Both the position numbers and the translations under genes were made by a program. Below are positions 10,501 through 18,779 of a stretch of 64,000 nucleotides of DNA, in pieces. Source of the DNA: Mesostigma viride (taxonomy: Eukaryota; Streptophyta; Mesostigmatophyceae; Mesostigmatales; Mesostigmataceae); contig RPFO01000079.1 of assembly GCA_009746045.1 (NCBI GenBank), positions 941,285 through 1,005,284 on the forward strand, given 5' to 3'. Position 1 is the stretch's first letter, and each line of letters starts with the position of its first letter. Under the pieces are notes generated by a model that saw only the letters and a list, made by a program, of their open reading frames with translations, was not told the origin of the DNA and searched no databases.

Positions 10501-11421
10501 ACCCAACGCGGCGCTTATACCAGACAACGCCTGACTAATGCTGACAGCCGCAGACGCGGCTTGTACCGCGTTCTGCACGGTGGTCTGGACGTCAGGAGCG
10601 GGGTTCCTGAAGTTTGGATTGGTCAGCGTATAAAAGGTCCTGGAGCTGGGGATGGCTTTGCTCGAAACGTCGGATTTGAACCAGCAAGAACCGATATTCT
10701 TGTTCTGCTCGTTTGCGCGCCACGTGAACCCGGCGCATCGGTTGTTGTCGTTGCTGCAGATGGCCGCACACTCCTGCATGGTCTTACCAGACACAGAGTC
10801 CTGACTCTGTCCGGCGGGAACCACGTTCAGTCCGAACCCTGACCACGTGACCTTGTTCTCGATCCCCCACGCCCGGTTGTTCACGCTCGGCGGTGCCGGC
10901 GTGCTCGCCTTCTCCCGTTCAAGCCACAATTCGAGTCCACCCTCTACGAACGTGTTCGTTATGACGGCCAAGTTCCTCAACACCGTGTCATCATTCACGT
11001 TCTTGATGTGATAGATGGTCTGGTCTTGAAGGTACTCGCGTGGTATGATAGCATACACGTCAGGTAATGTAAGGACCTTCAATTGGTTCACGGCGACGAA
11101 CAATAACTTCATGCCTTCTAGGGCTTTTCTCGCGTCATACCACAAGTACTTCAGACGATCTTTTACGAATTCGGCAGGAAAGTGTGCTCGTACTCTTTCT
11201 ATCGGCTGATCGCCTATCCCAGGCGTCCCCCATCTCCCGTGTAAAAAGTCTGCCCACTTTTCAATCGGGTATTGCTTGTCCACAGCCCGAGCCAGCAATA
11301 TCGGGTCGATCTTGTTTTCCGTCGTGTACACGTAAAAATAATGGAGGGCTCCAGACGCTTGCCCTGATGTCCATAAACGGACGATGTAGGTGACCATCTG
11401 GTCGAATTGCGTGACAGACAT
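7549..11421 (-). CDS. Very large membrane-anchored protein with two Apple/PAN-like domains
   Basis: This 1,290-residue protein has two similar cysteine-bearing modules, around residues 190-270 and 900-985. Each runs from VTWSG through GLNVVPAG and CAGFTWR to a CWFKSDV segment, the pattern of PAN/Apple domains, which bind protein or carbohydrate. Alpha-helical regions near the N-terminus and around 460-640 and 720-860 look like repeats of one another. Linkers are Pro-rich and then Thr/Asn-rich. A single C-terminal helix (MIIGISVIAAMFIILVIAVA) anchors it. The usual N-terminal signal peptide is not seen, so it may be tail-anchored in an internal membrane. A surface-adhesin role is inferred. Confidence 0.65.
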   Translation of the reverse strand: MSVTQFDQMVTYIVRLWTSGQASGALHYFYVYTTENKIDPILLARAVDKQYPIEKWADFLHGRWGTPGIGDQPIERVRAHFPAEFVKDRLKYLWYDARKALEGMKLLFVAVNQLKVLTLPDVYAIIPREYLQDQTIYHIKNVNDDTVLRNLAVITNTFVEGGLELWLEREKASTPAPPSVNNRAWGIENKVTWSGFGLNVVPAGQSQDSVSGKTMQECAAICSNDNNRCAGFTWRANEQNKNIGSCWFKSDVSSKAIPSSRTFYTLTNPNFRNPAPDVQTTVQNAVQAASAAVSISQALSGISAALGSTNLMTLMYATNQNRGKVVRRVFELKSAVNFAVKNLSSKSTGTWKGSQVLPYIPLSAFPAYPASMANIAVDKGKAFVTKWEASGSKGETVTGFTVQFRSTDHGYLYEIAVSSSQIPADAYSVAAPASTPAPAAAPPPPPPPPTPPTSSAPVVPPVARNPATTSTSLPSYAYIASLWSPDQLHLALAEEIKRAQANQWNENMIIGLNSPSGMLHAVKRRMTVVNTLLYFLTKDLPTKDIEVMAVQRGYINPALLSVLMGWGDLVHTWKSGDVPSAVAMENELNKKWLDAMRIPMQDGVVGVSTIQQSYNYRANDVASTQQNTARIKTFLANTNADYSLRAGTRAMALALGYSVVALPSSSYTTAATTPSPLTTATSTTVVTTASTPSTGTTASTSTGPELTLSEAGGAVAGLWNQGDVDGALRRFYHYAFNASPAFGQVDLANEVIKFTPISRWAKAVKTKPSTLDKKYMEAAFNSSVAIPELKKIFWARPIDLPSAMELLDVAMNKAGTVSAGEANNAVDLAFRRDQITLFLSKPANSSMHADMRKMALDTQTFTTDVLTEWMNSDRDNVSYNGQIRTSKPSQTWGVSNNVTWSGYGLNVVPAGSSSDSLTSVSLSACAEACAKDNAKCAGFTWRPTNKSDPMKGNCWFKSDVTSKPIPSSRLFFTFTNPDFGKPNEPDAPINTNTGTTTQSTVTGTQSTNTNTDTGTGTQSTNTNATTVTSTNTDTGTGTQSTNTNTTTGTSTSTGTGTQSTNTNTNAGTTTNTNTGTSTQSTNTNTGTSTQSTNTNTGTSTQSANEQPLLQNPLTWDPHADPVSDLSSDAVVAQKKQEDSINAGGMPAFVMIPKSLLATKDGKPFMNDAKFDCLGFPIMQKSFDDKWKTEDYTFASAQLAAIKECHKNSDEVKKLISDTNGDKTKIANKLNSMKPVESEATAQRLVDLGLLPSADFKKYATDTSEEDNTSMIIGISVIAAMFIILVIAVAR
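8126..8460 (-). repeat. Coding repeat of Thr/Asn/Gly/Ser units
   Basis: Within the Apple-domain protein, units of about 10-14 residues built on TNTNTGT and TQS recur across this interval. At DNA level they appear as repeated GTGTTCGTG and ACTGCGTGCC-type words. Such linkers are usually extended and heavily modified stalks. The array is uneven, suggesting expansion and contraction by slippage. Confidence 0.75.
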
Positions 11422-11475
11422 ATCTATTTATGTATTGGTGGAAATAAATGCAAGGTAGTAGTAATATGACGCGGC
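11422..11475. promoter_or_regulatory. Short divergent promoter region
   Basis: Only 54 bases separate the ATG of the Apple-domain gene from the ATG of the helicase gene. The stretch is AT-rich compared with its surroundings and holds TATCTATTTATG and AATAAATG words readable on opposite strands. It must contain both start sites. No stronger motif is visible. Confidence 0.4.
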
Positions 11476-13488
11476 ATGGTGGTTCACCCGCTACCGTACA
11501 AATGGCCTGACGCAGAACGAGAACGTCTGGCGAACTCCCAGGCGTTCATCCAAAACTACTTCGAGGGCCGAATTCGATCGAACCTGCCTCCTGAACACAG
11601 AGAGGTAGGTAAGAACTCCTGTTCAAAGACGCCCACGGACATGAAACAGGCGCCGCAGCAGGCGGTCGTGAACATGTACTTGCGCGGGATCGCCGAAAGG
11701 GGAAGCAGCCATCGCGGGTTCCTCGCGTGGCATTCGACGGGATCCGGCAAGACGTGCACGGTTCTAGGCGCGATCGAGGCGTTCTGGGACTCGGGACGCA
11801 AGATCTTCCTGGCGACGAGCAAAGAAAACGCGGCCAACAATTCGATCACCGGATACGCCCATTGCGCGTCGATGTTCCCGCGCTTCAAGAACATGTCCAA
11901 GAGCGAGGCGGCGAACATGATAACTCGCCGCGTCGAAGAACACCGAATCCTGAGTTTCTCCCAATTAGCGCACCTCCTGGACCTTTACCGCGGGCTTAGG
12001 GACAAGTCGCGAGCCAAGCGGACACTCCTGCGCAACGCCGTGCTGATCATCGACGAAGTCCAGAACCTTTTCTCCCCTCCGGCCGGGCAGGCGAACGAGT
12101 ACAGGACTCTGCTCGAGTTCCTCGAGAAACCGAGCGAGGAAAACCGAGGGTTGTACATGGTCATTCTCAGCGGTACCCCCGGGCGCAACGAGGAAGAGAT
12201 TTACCGCCTGCTGACCATGATCAAGGGCAAACCCGTCTACCCTGAATCGCCTCTGGACGAGTTCAAAGGCCTGTGCTCGTTCGTGGACTACGCAGGGGAC
12301 ACGTCCGTGTACCCTTCTAAGACACCGGACATGCTTCATTTCGTCGAAATGAGCCACGAACAACGTAGCGCGCTCGCGAGAAAACTCAGAGAGGAGCGGC
12401 CGACGTCGAACCGAGAGAGGTACTTGTACGAGGCCCGCCGAGTCACGAATTCCCTCAGCATGCTGCGGCTGTCCCCATCGTACGCCAAGAACCATCTGGA
12501 CGTCCTGTCCCCTAAGATCGCGTGCATCGTGAAGGAGATATTGGACCATCCGAACGAAAAACACTATCTGTACTCGGCCTTCAACGCGTACGGAATCAAG
12601 TACGTGGCCACGATACTGGAAGCCGAGGGGTACAAACCGTTGCGAGTGTACGGAGAGCCTCCAGACACAGAGGCGAAGAGGTACGTGATGCTCGGTTCGG
12701 ACTCCGTTCCCACAACGGATTCGGCTCTGAAACACGTGATGTCCGTGTACAATTCCGACGCCAACGCGCAAGGAAAACTCTTGCACGTGATATTGGCGCG
12801 AAAGAAGTTCAACGAGGGATTGGACTTGAAAAGCGTCCGGCACATCCACATCATGGAGCCGTTGCTGGACATGAACGGCGAGAAGCAGGCCATCGCCCGC
12901 GCGGTTCGCAACTGCTCGCACTTGCAGCTCGAAAAAAAAGAGTGGACCGTGACGGTTCACAGGTACATTACGATCGACGGAGTGGACGACCGCGTGGCGG
13001 AACGCGCGCAGAAGGAGCACGAGAGCGAGGGAGTGAACATGTACATGGAGAAACTGAGGGAGGCGGCCATCGATTGCCGTCTCATGAACCGGGTCCACAA
13101 TCAGGAGGAGTGGATGAAAGCGGGTCTTCGCGAACATCCGATCGCGTGTCCCATGACGAGAGGCGAGGAGATGCGAAAGTATCTCAAGGAGCACGGTCTT
13201 GCTCTCCTTCACAAGACTCTGAAGTTCGCGAAACGCGTCGTGTTGGCGGCTGGTCACAACCTGAAGGAGAGCGTCAAGGCGGACATCGAGTCGATCAAGG
13301 CGATCGCCAAACTCTTGATGGTCGATAGGGATAGCGCCCACGGGATGATCAAGGACGCGTCGAGATCCGTTTCGGACGCCAGCGTGACAGAGGAGATCAA
13401 GGACGCCATCAGGAGCGTGGACTTCATCACCGGGTACGGCAATAAACCGATCAAGCAGCTCGTGTTGGAAGGGTATTGGATCGGTTAA
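11476..13488 (+). CDS. D6/D11-like superfamily 2 helicase (viral transcription factor type)
   Basis: The protein has 670 residues. Motif I is HSTGSGKT (lysine near 92) and motif II is IIDEVQNLF (193-196), the DEVQ/H variant seen in poxvirus D6/D11-type and other NCLDV helicases. Motif III resembles LSGTPG. Motif VI is QAIARAVRNCSH starting at Q471, whose R-x-x-R-N-x-SH form is typical of this viral family. These ATPases act in early transcription initiation or transcript termination and are packaged in virions. It converges with and overlaps the next gene by 4 bases. Which subfamily (early factor or NPH-I) cannot be settled by eye. Confidence 0.75.
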   Translation: MVVHPLPYKWPDAERERLANSQAFIQNYFEGRIRSNLPPEHREVGKNSCSKTPTDMKQAPQQAVVNMYLRGIAERGSSHRGFLAWHSTGSGKTCTVLGAIEAFWDSGRKIFLATSKENAANNSITGYAHCASMFPRFKNMSKSEAANMITRRVEEHRILSFSQLAHLLDLYRGLRDKSRAKRTLLRNAVLIIDEVQNLFSPPAGQANEYRTLLEFLEKPSEENRGLYMVILSGTPGRNEEEIYRLLTMIKGKPVYPESPLDEFKGLCSFVDYAGDTSVYPSKTPDMLHFVEMSHEQRSALARKLREERPTSNRERYLYEARRVTNSLSMLRLSPSYAKNHLDVLSPKIACIVKEILDHPNEKHYLYSAFNAYGIKYVATILEAEGYKPLRVYGEPPDTEAKRYVMLGSDSVPTTDSALKHVMSVYNSDANAQGKLLHVILARKKFNEGLDLKSVRHIHIMEPLLDMNGEKQAIARAVRNCSHLQLEKKEWTVTVHRYITIDGVDDRVAERAQKEHESEGVNMYMEKLREAAIDCRLMNRVHNQEEWMKAGLREHPIACPMTRGEEMRKYLKEHGLALLHKTLKFAKRVVLAAGHNLKESVKADIESIKAIAKLLMVDRDSAHGMIKDASRSVSDASVTEEIKDAIRSVDFITGYGNKPIKQLVLEGYWIG

Positions 13489-14636
13489 TGCAGACCAGTG
13501 GAGATCTTCCGCATGGTCGTGGTCTTCCCAGTGTACATGATGAACACCGAGTACGACGCCGTGATCGCCCCGCACTGCCACAGGAGCGAGAACACGTCCT
13601 TCACGGGAGCCTTAAACGCGGCCGTCCAGAGGGGGACGGACAGGAGTGTGACGGCGCACACGAGCATGACGACCGCCATGGCCTTGTTTTCGTGCTCCAC
13701 GGGGGCGACCTGTACCTCGCCCTTGTCGTCCAACTTCAGCCTCTTCCTGTCCCAGTACAGGGACTTGATGTGGCCTAAATAGGACGAGGGAGTCAGCTTC
13801 GGATTGTTGCCGTCATAGAACGCTTGTTGTAGTTTCTTTATCTTGTCATCCTTCTCCCCCTTTGCAGAAATGGCGAGCGACGAATCGTTTGTCATGCCCG
13901 CGATCTCCTGCATAGGAACCGCCATGCCCTTCATGAGTGTCCACGCTATCCCCTCGGTCGCCAGACACAGAGTCGCCGCAAGGGTGGACCACAGCACGGA
14001 GCTGGACGAAAAGTCTTTGCTCTTTCGGCCCACGAGCCAGAACAAGAGCGTGCCTACGAGCGCTATTCCAGTGGGAGATGCGAGGAACGCGGTCGTCTTC
14101 CAGTCGTCCATGTCAAGCCTCGGGATTTCCTTGTCCTTCCCTACCACGCCGTTGAACGTATCGGCGTAGAACGGGAGAACGAACAACTTCACGAACCCGT
14201 ATTGTGACGCCAACACGACCGTCAGACCGGCAAGGGCGGACACGAACACCGTCACAAATGACTTCTCGTTCGCCCCGCCCATTCTCAAGGCGAGGACGGT
14301 GAGAGACGGCCCCGCGATCGCCAGAAGTACGAACAGGAGCGTGCTCATCCACTTGTTCCCCTCGCCTCCCGCCTCGATGTACACGTCCTCGGCGCTCTTG
14401 TTAGGATCCTTCACCTCCTGCAGCAGGACTTCGGCCACCGCGTCCAGCCCCATTTCATCGGGCGTGACGGCTTCCTTCGTCGCCCCGAGCTTGCTCTCGA
14501 CCTTCTTCATCATCGTCTTTTTCGCCGCGGTCGCGATCTCGACGCGGATGTATCCGAGCAGCAGTAACATTTCGACGCCCATCACGAACGAGGACATCGC
14601 GATCGCGTGAGAAGGTATCGACAAGCTTGCACGCAT
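13485..14636 (-). CDS. Multi-pass membrane protein
   Basis: This 383-residue protein starts at ATG 14636. I see about six to seven hydrophobic helices: one near residues 10-32, two near 93-150, one around 185-205, one around 215-235, and two in the last 80 residues (for example AMAVVMLVCAVTLLSVPLW). A polar, Lys/Asp-rich loop lies around 245-305. No family motif is recognised. It could be a virion membrane or transporter-like protein. It is followed immediately upstream on the same strand by a possible small basic gene. Confidence 0.6.
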   Translation of the reverse strand: MRASLSIPSHAIAMSSFVMGVEMLLLLGYIRVEIATAAKKTMMKKVESKLGATKEAVTPDEMGLDAVAEVLLQEVKDPNKSAEDVYIEAGGEGNKWMSTLLFVLLAIAGPSLTVLALRMGGANEKSFVTVFVSALAGLTVVLASQYGFVKLFVLPFYADTFNGVVGKDKEIPRLDMDDWKTTAFLASPTGIALVGTLLFWLVGRKSKDFSSSSVLWSTLAATLCLATEGIAWTLMKGMAVPMQEIAGMTNDSSLAISAKGEKDDKIKKLQQAFYDGNNPKLTPSSYLGHIKSLYWDRKRLKLDDKGEVQVAPVEHENKAMAVVMLVCAVTLLSVPLWTAAFKAPVKDVFSLLWQCGAITASYSVFIMYTGKTTTMRKISTGLH

Positions 14637-14665
14637 TTGTTTCTATAACTACCGGCGACAACTTT

Positions 14666-14878
14666 TTACGCGTTGCGGATCTCGTCTTCTCGAGACGACA
14701 TGAGCAAGCGTTCGACTCTCGTCGGTTTCTTGGAATGTTCGCGCCGAGCTTCCTCGGAATTCGTCGAGTCTCTCTGTCTTCCGCGACTGAGCCACAAGCT
14801 GGCTCCTGACGACCTGCGTACCTTGCGCACCTTGGTTACCATCCTGTCCTCGCTCGGAAGTGACCAGCATATGCCCAT
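14666..14878 (-). CDS. Possible small basic protein
   Basis: An ATG at 14878 opens 70 codons; an internal ATG would give 58. The product is Arg/Lys/Ser/Glu-rich with no hydrophobic segment, so it could bind nucleic acid. It lies 29 bases upstream of the membrane-protein ATG on the same strand and uses the AT-rich block at 14882-14931 as its upstream region. A rival frame on the plus strand from ATG 14700 also looks codable but runs 170 bases into the next gene, so I prefer this one. Either may be spurious. Confidence 0.3.
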   Translation of the reverse strand: MGICWSLPSEDRMVTKVRKVRRSSGASLWLSRGRQRDSTNSEEARREHSKKPTRVERLLMSSREDEIRNA

Positions 14879-14881
14879 GGA

Positions 14882-14931
14882 CGAACCCAATCTATATAAT
14901 TTCCATCGATTTATATATACACCAACACGCG
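14882..14931. promoter_or_regulatory. AT-rich promoter region with TATA-like words
   Basis: This block contains CTATATAATTT and TTTATATATACA in an otherwise GC-rich context, immediately before the ATG at 14932. The words read as TATA-like on both strands, so it may serve the minus-strand reading frame too. Confidence 0.5.
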
Positions 14932-16116
14932 ATGAGTCCGCGACCAGACATGTACTTCATGGCCGTGAAAAACGAAATGGAACCGTACGCTACAAGACGC
15001 GTGTCCGCTGGCATCAGCCTGCAACAGGGCGGACGCACGTTCCCCCTAGAAATTCATTACAAGATCGTGAAAAGGGTGTTGTACGTGTACGTTCCCATCC
15101 CTGAAGGGTATCACAGCAAATTGATCGAAGAACTCCATAACCGCGAAATCTCCGATCTAGCCTACTGTCAGATCGAATGCAAGAGGAGGGACGCGGAACA
15201 TATACCGAAAGCAACCGAACATCTCGGAAATCTGAACAACAAGTACGCGTACTTGGAATGGTTCTACGTCCGCGCTCAGCAGTACAAGGAGAAGAGTTCG
15301 GAACACGAAATGACCGCGTTCGCTCGATTTGGGAAACGCATGTTGTGCTGGAGTCTGAACATTTTGATTCAAAACGGATACATCCACGACCCCGAAAACG
15401 CGTACGTAGGCCTCGAGGCTGGCGGCGGCCACTGTGCCGCCCCTAAGACGGACGAGAAGAAGAAGGAGCCCAATGAGCGAGAAGAAATCAGCAAGGTCGA
15501 CAAGTTTCTATCGCAATTCCCGTTGACGTACGAATACGTCCAATCGAGCATTCGAAACATGAAGAGTTTGGAACCTGAATCGTTCAAGCGGCAGACCAAG
15601 TGCGAGATAGAGGATAACATGATTTTGGTGAAGTATTACGAACATTACGGATTCCGCGTGTTCGATGCTAGAAACGGTCTCGGATTCCTCATGGAAGCCT
15701 CGTTGCCTGACGTTTTGGCTTCGTGCAAGTCCGCGGCCGGGTTTCCGAACAAACTCGAAGACATAGCATTGAAGAGGACGCGAGGGAAAGTCGAGCCCGC
15801 CAAAATATCGGTCACCGTGAAAAGAAAGCCTGTAGCCACACCGCCTCCTCCACCGCCTCCTCCCCAACCCCCCGCTCTCCCTCCCAAACCAAATCCAGAC
15901 TCGGCCGGGCAGTTGCGCAACGCCGTCACGTGTCTCCGACGAGCGTCGATGGACGGGCCTCTTACGAGATCTCAATCCGTCTGCAGCGGTATCGTCGTCC
16001 CTGAAATATCGGTCGAGTCGTCCGAGTCGTGCAGGCTTCGTCCCAGACCTAGACCGGGAGACCCTCACGTTCCTATCACGCGATCGCAGACACGTTGCAG
16101 GCGAAACAGGATATAG
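14932..16116 (+). CDS. Unknown protein with proline-rich linker and basic tail
   Basis: The ATG at 14932 follows a TATA-rich block and gives 394 residues; an upstream in-frame ATG at 14860 lies inside that block and is less likely. Residues 1-270 look like a mixed alpha/beta globular region with no recognised motif. Then comes a run of prolines (PPPPPPPPQPPALPPKP) near 300-320, and a Ser/Arg-rich C-terminus in which the word TRSQ occurs twice (PLTRSQS and PITRSQT). That repeated word may be a short interaction or modification site. It converges with the Rieske gene. No function is assigned. Confidence 0.55.
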   Translation: MSPRPDMYFMAVKNEMEPYATRRVSAGISLQQGGRTFPLEIHYKIVKRVLYVYVPIPEGYHSKLIEELHNREISDLAYCQIECKRRDAEHIPKATEHLGNLNNKYAYLEWFYVRAQQYKEKSSEHEMTAFARFGKRMLCWSLNILIQNGYIHDPENAYVGLEAGGGHCAAPKTDEKKKEPNEREEISKVDKFLSQFPLTYEYVQSSIRNMKSLEPESFKRQTKCEIEDNMILVKYYEHYGFRVFDARNGLGFLMEASLPDVLASCKSAAGFPNKLEDIALKRTRGKVEPAKISVTVKRKPVATPPPPPPPPQPPALPPKPNPDSAGQLRNAVTCLRRASMDGPLTRSQSVCSGIVVPEISVESSESCRLRPRPRPGDPHVPITRSQTRCRRNRI

Positions 16117-16187
16117 GATCTAGCACTTCCGCGTTCGATCGATGCCCTCATCAACTGACTGCAAAGTTGTTGGTGCTGTGAACGACC

Positions 16188-16210
16188 GGGTACATCGCAC
16201 GGATGTACCC
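16188..16210. terminator. Hairpin between convergent genes
   Basis: GGGTACATC pairs perfectly with GATGTACCC across a five-base loop. It sits between the ends of the convergent genes at 16116 and 16289. Giant viruses such as mimiviruses use 3' hairpins for transcript end formation, so this is a candidate shared transcript-end signal; I did not see it repeated at other gene ends. Confidence 0.45.
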
Positions 16211-16288
16211 TTGATCGAGCCGTTCGTTACTTTGTATATAAACAACTTTATACATCAATAGAAATTTTACATCAAACATTGTCACTGT

Positions 16289-17320
16289 CTATGCGAATGG
16301 TTCAGGGCACGTGATCCCGTACACCTTCTTCATCCTGTCCCTGTACAACTTGACGAACGCGTCGCCCTGGGTGAGCCTGTTGCGCCACCACTCCTCGGCG
16401 ACGACGTTGGCGACGATTTCGTCGTCTTCTTTCAACGGCAGCACGTTGAGGAGCCAGAACAGCGCGTCCCACGCGGGGTCCGTCAGGATGTTGCGTGACA
16501 CGCGGCACGTGATCAGCGATTTGTCCTCCTCGTATGGCTGGACGCTGAACCACAGCACGAAGACTGGGTTCGCGTGGCCGGAAATCCTGAAGCGCAGACT
16601 GGCTGTGTAGGGCAGAAAGAACTCGTTGTCCACCGAGATGGACAGCGCGCCCTTCGCCGGAGCCTTCGCCGCCTTCCCGTCTTCCGGCATCAGACCCAAG
16701 AGCAGGCGGCCCACGAGATCGTTCGTAACAGGGTAGCTATACACGCTCTTCGCGGTGAAAAGGTTCTCGGACCCGTCCTTCTCGGTCGTCACGTCCGTGC
16801 TCTTCACGTCCACGATCTTCACCTTGTGGACGTGCTGGAGATGCATGTGGTCGAGCAGGTTCTCCATGACGATCATCGGATGCGCGTTCACCTGGGTCAG
16901 GTACGAGAACGTCCTGTACCCCTCGTCGTCGAACTCGGGCATGGTGGGGTACTCCGACTGGCCGTCGCCCGTTCCGGCGTTCACCCACATCAAATCCGCG
17001 TCCTCCTTCGTGTCAAGGTAGTTCTGGGCGTTGTTTTGCTTGCCCCAATACATGCCGTGGTACGCGCATCGAACGCAGCCGTCTTCCACCTCGGAGTTGT
17101 GAGAAAGCCGCGCACCGCGGTGAGGGCACACGTTTCGCACGGCGAGCGTCTCGCCCTTCTGCTTGTGGTTGTAGAGGAAAACCTCCTCGTTGTAGATCTT
17201 CGTCACCTTCTTGTCGACAGGCCGGCGTCCGATGCAAATCCATTTGTCCGGGTATTCGTTTGACGCCTTAACATCGCGACGCCCGATGGGACGTGCGACG
17301 GCGCGCACAGTCGACGCCAT
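16289..17320 (-). CDS. Rieske-type non-haem iron oxygenase
   Basis: The protein has 343 residues. The Rieske cluster ligands are C65-P-H67 and C85-x2-H88. The mononuclear iron motif is complete: E153-x3-D157-x2-H160-x4-H165. This is the arrangement of aromatic-ring and chlorophyll-pathway oxygenases, which use O2 and electrons from a reductase to hydroxylate, demethylate or cleave substrates. It is shorter than plant pheophorbide a oxygenase and has no C-terminal membrane helices. The N-terminus is Ala/Arg-rich and could be a weak organelle-targeting peptide. No ferredoxin or reductase partner is nearby, so the host probably supplies electrons. The substrate is unknown. Confidence 0.85.
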   Translation of the reverse strand: MASTVRAVARPIGRRDVKASNEYPDKWICIGRRPVDKKVTKIYNEEVFLYNHKQKGETLAVRNVCPHRGARLSHNSEVEDGCVRCAYHGMYWGKQNNAQNYLDTKEDADLMWVNAGTGDGQSEYPTMPEFDDEGYRTFSYLTQVNAHPMIVMENLLDHMHLQHVHKVKIVDVKSTDVTTEKDGSENLFTAKSVYSYPVTNDLVGRLLLGLMPEDGKAAKAPAKGALSISVDNEFFLPYTASLRFRISGHANPVFVLWFSVQPYEEDKSLITCRVSRNILTDPAWDALFWLLNVLPLKEDDEIVANVVAEEWWRNRLTQGDAFVKLYRDRMKKVYGITCPEPFA

Positions 17321-17420
17321 GGCTTTCTGGAGACAGAGAAATTGTGGAGGCCTGTCTAAACGTGTGCTCGCTCTTTATACTCGCGTGGAACGGCGCTTTT
17401 TTTTTGTGCCGTTCATAGAA

Positions 17421-17801
17421 ATGAAGGGGGAAGATATCACTAGGTCCGTACACAGAGAGTACGGAGGACGATTGAACGTCGAAACGCGATGTGGCGTCAT
17501 CAGCATCGTGAACGACAAGGAGAAGCTCTTGATCCAAGTATCGGACGTAGCCACGTGGCTGGGTGCGTTAGGACGGCTGATCTGCGCGGCTCCGGAATTC
17601 CAGGGGTACTTTAAGGAACTGTACCTGTACAAGTCCGTGTGGACCGACCCCGTCGACAGGGATAAGTTGAAGGTCATCAAGCGAGCGTGCGCGAGAGTCC
17701 GAGTCGACCTGAGACTTCACGAAAGCATACTCTCGACTCGTCCCAAGAAGACGCGGCGGTGGTGGCATTTCGGATGGTGCACGAAAGAGGTCGACGCGTG
17801 A
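17421..17801 (+). CDS. Small hypothetical protein
   Basis: I chose the ATG at 17421, which follows an AT-rich leader with a T run; longer in-frame openings would overlap the divergent Rieske gene. The 126-residue product is mixed alpha/beta, with a hydrophobic middle (WLGALGRLICAAPEF) and a very basic C-terminus containing KKTRRWWHFGW. No domain is recognised. It is the first of three closely spaced plus-strand genes to 18775. Confidence 0.5.
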   Translation: MKGEDITRSVHREYGGRLNVETRCGVISIVNDKEKLLIQVSDVATWLGALGRLICAAPEFQGYFKELYLYKSVWTDPVDRDKLKVIKRACARVRVDLRLHESILSTRPKKTRRWWHFGWCTKEVDA

Positions 17802-17847
17802 TTTATCTTCTGCGTTATAATCAAACCGCTGCACTCGAAACGAGAAC

Positions 17848-18258
17848 ATGGATCTTGTGAAGATGGCTTGCACGGCGTACATCACATGGTGGATCACCAA
17901 GAGGTCTGCTGCGTACAAGCGAAAGAATCTCAAGACGGAGTCCCAGCTCGCTGGGACCATCCTGCGAATGGGCGAAGACGATTCCAACTCGAATTCGTCT
18001 CGCAACACGGTCATAGAGACCGATTACATCCGCCGCGTCGCCGAAGATCTGCGACACACCGAAGTCCCGAACCTCCTCATGCTCTCCGCGACTCTGCTTA
18101 AACTCATCCGAATCCAACAGGAGACGCTCAAGGCGATGAAGCTGAAAAACAGACTCCTGTGCGACCGGTCGAGCGACGAGCCTCTGTCCACTCCGTCCAT
18201 GGAGGAGCGCGCGGGGTTCGTCATCTCCTCTCACAACCGCCCGTCGGCGAGTTGGTGA
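17848..18258 (+). CDS. Small hypothetical helical protein
   Basis: The 136-residue product begins with a short amphipathic or weakly hydrophobic stretch (LVKMACTAYITWWI) and continues as mostly helical, with Leu-rich heptads around 70-105 (LLMLSATLLKLIRIQQETL). The C-terminus is Ser-rich. An AT-rich leader, TTATAATCAAA, precedes the start. It may be a coiled-coil scaffold; no homology is recognised. Confidence 0.5.
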   Translation: MDLVKMACTAYITWWITKRSAAYKRKNLKTESQLAGTILRMGEDDSNSNSSRNTVIETDYIRRVAEDLRHTEVPNLLMLSATLLKLIRIQQETLKAMKLKNRLLCDRSSDEPLSTPSMEERAGFVISSHNRPSASW

Positions 18259-18283
18259 TATAATTATGTTTTTGTTATGATAA

Positions 18284-18775
18284 ATGGATTGCGTTATCGA
18301 CGGGGTGGCGCGACCGCACGTCAGCAGAGACAGGCGTATCCAAGTCCTCGTCACCGGGACCAACCTGAAAGGAGAGACGAACTTCCGCCTCCCGCATCCG
18401 ATCCGCGACGTGAAGTCGTGCCGCCTGATGTGGGCGTCCACTCCGGCGGTGTCGCCATTCTCCACGGCAGTGTACGTCAAGCTCGGAGGAGTGGAGATCA
18501 ACAAGGTGCACGCCGCCATTCCACGCGCCGGACCCTCGCTGGACCCGACTCACGTATACGCCGGCCGCGGCCACTATTTCATCGTGCCGAACGGAACCGA
18601 GACGTACGTCCCGGCGAACGAGAGGGACGACACGGTGCTGTTCTCGCCCGAACTAGCGAGCGCGGCTGACATCGACGTAGAGATCTACGCTCTCCCTTCC
18701 ACCACGAGGGAACTCCTCGACCTGAACGGAGAGCTGTTCGCGATCATGCTCGAGATCGTGGCGGCCCATCGGTAG
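18284..18775 (+). CDS. Beta-rich protein, possible capsid-associated protein
   Basis: The 163-residue product starts 25 bases after the previous stop, within an AT-rich leader (ATAATTATGTTTTTG). It is rich in Val, Thr, Pro and Arg with alternating polar and hydrophobic residues, consistent with a beta sandwich, and has no membrane helix. The tail ending LFAIMLEIVAAHR is helical. A virion structural role is a guess from composition and context. Confidence 0.5.
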   Translation: MDCVIDGVARPHVSRDRRIQVLVTGTNLKGETNFRLPHPIRDVKSCRLMWASTPAVSPFSTAVYVKLGGVEINKVHAAIPRAGPSLDPTHVYAGRGHYFIVPNGTETYVPANERDDTVLFSPELASAADIDVEIYALPSTTRELLDLNGELFAIMLEIVAAHR

Positions 18776-18779
18776 ACTC

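Noticed and set aside
11965-13581. 538-codon minus-strand frame opposite the helicase
   Set aside because: The plus strand carries ordered helicase motifs; the minus product is a compositional shadow.
14700-15104. Plus-strand frame starting MSKRSTLVGF
   Set aside because: It runs 170 bases into the well-supported gene at 14932 in another frame; the TATA-rich block would lie inside it.
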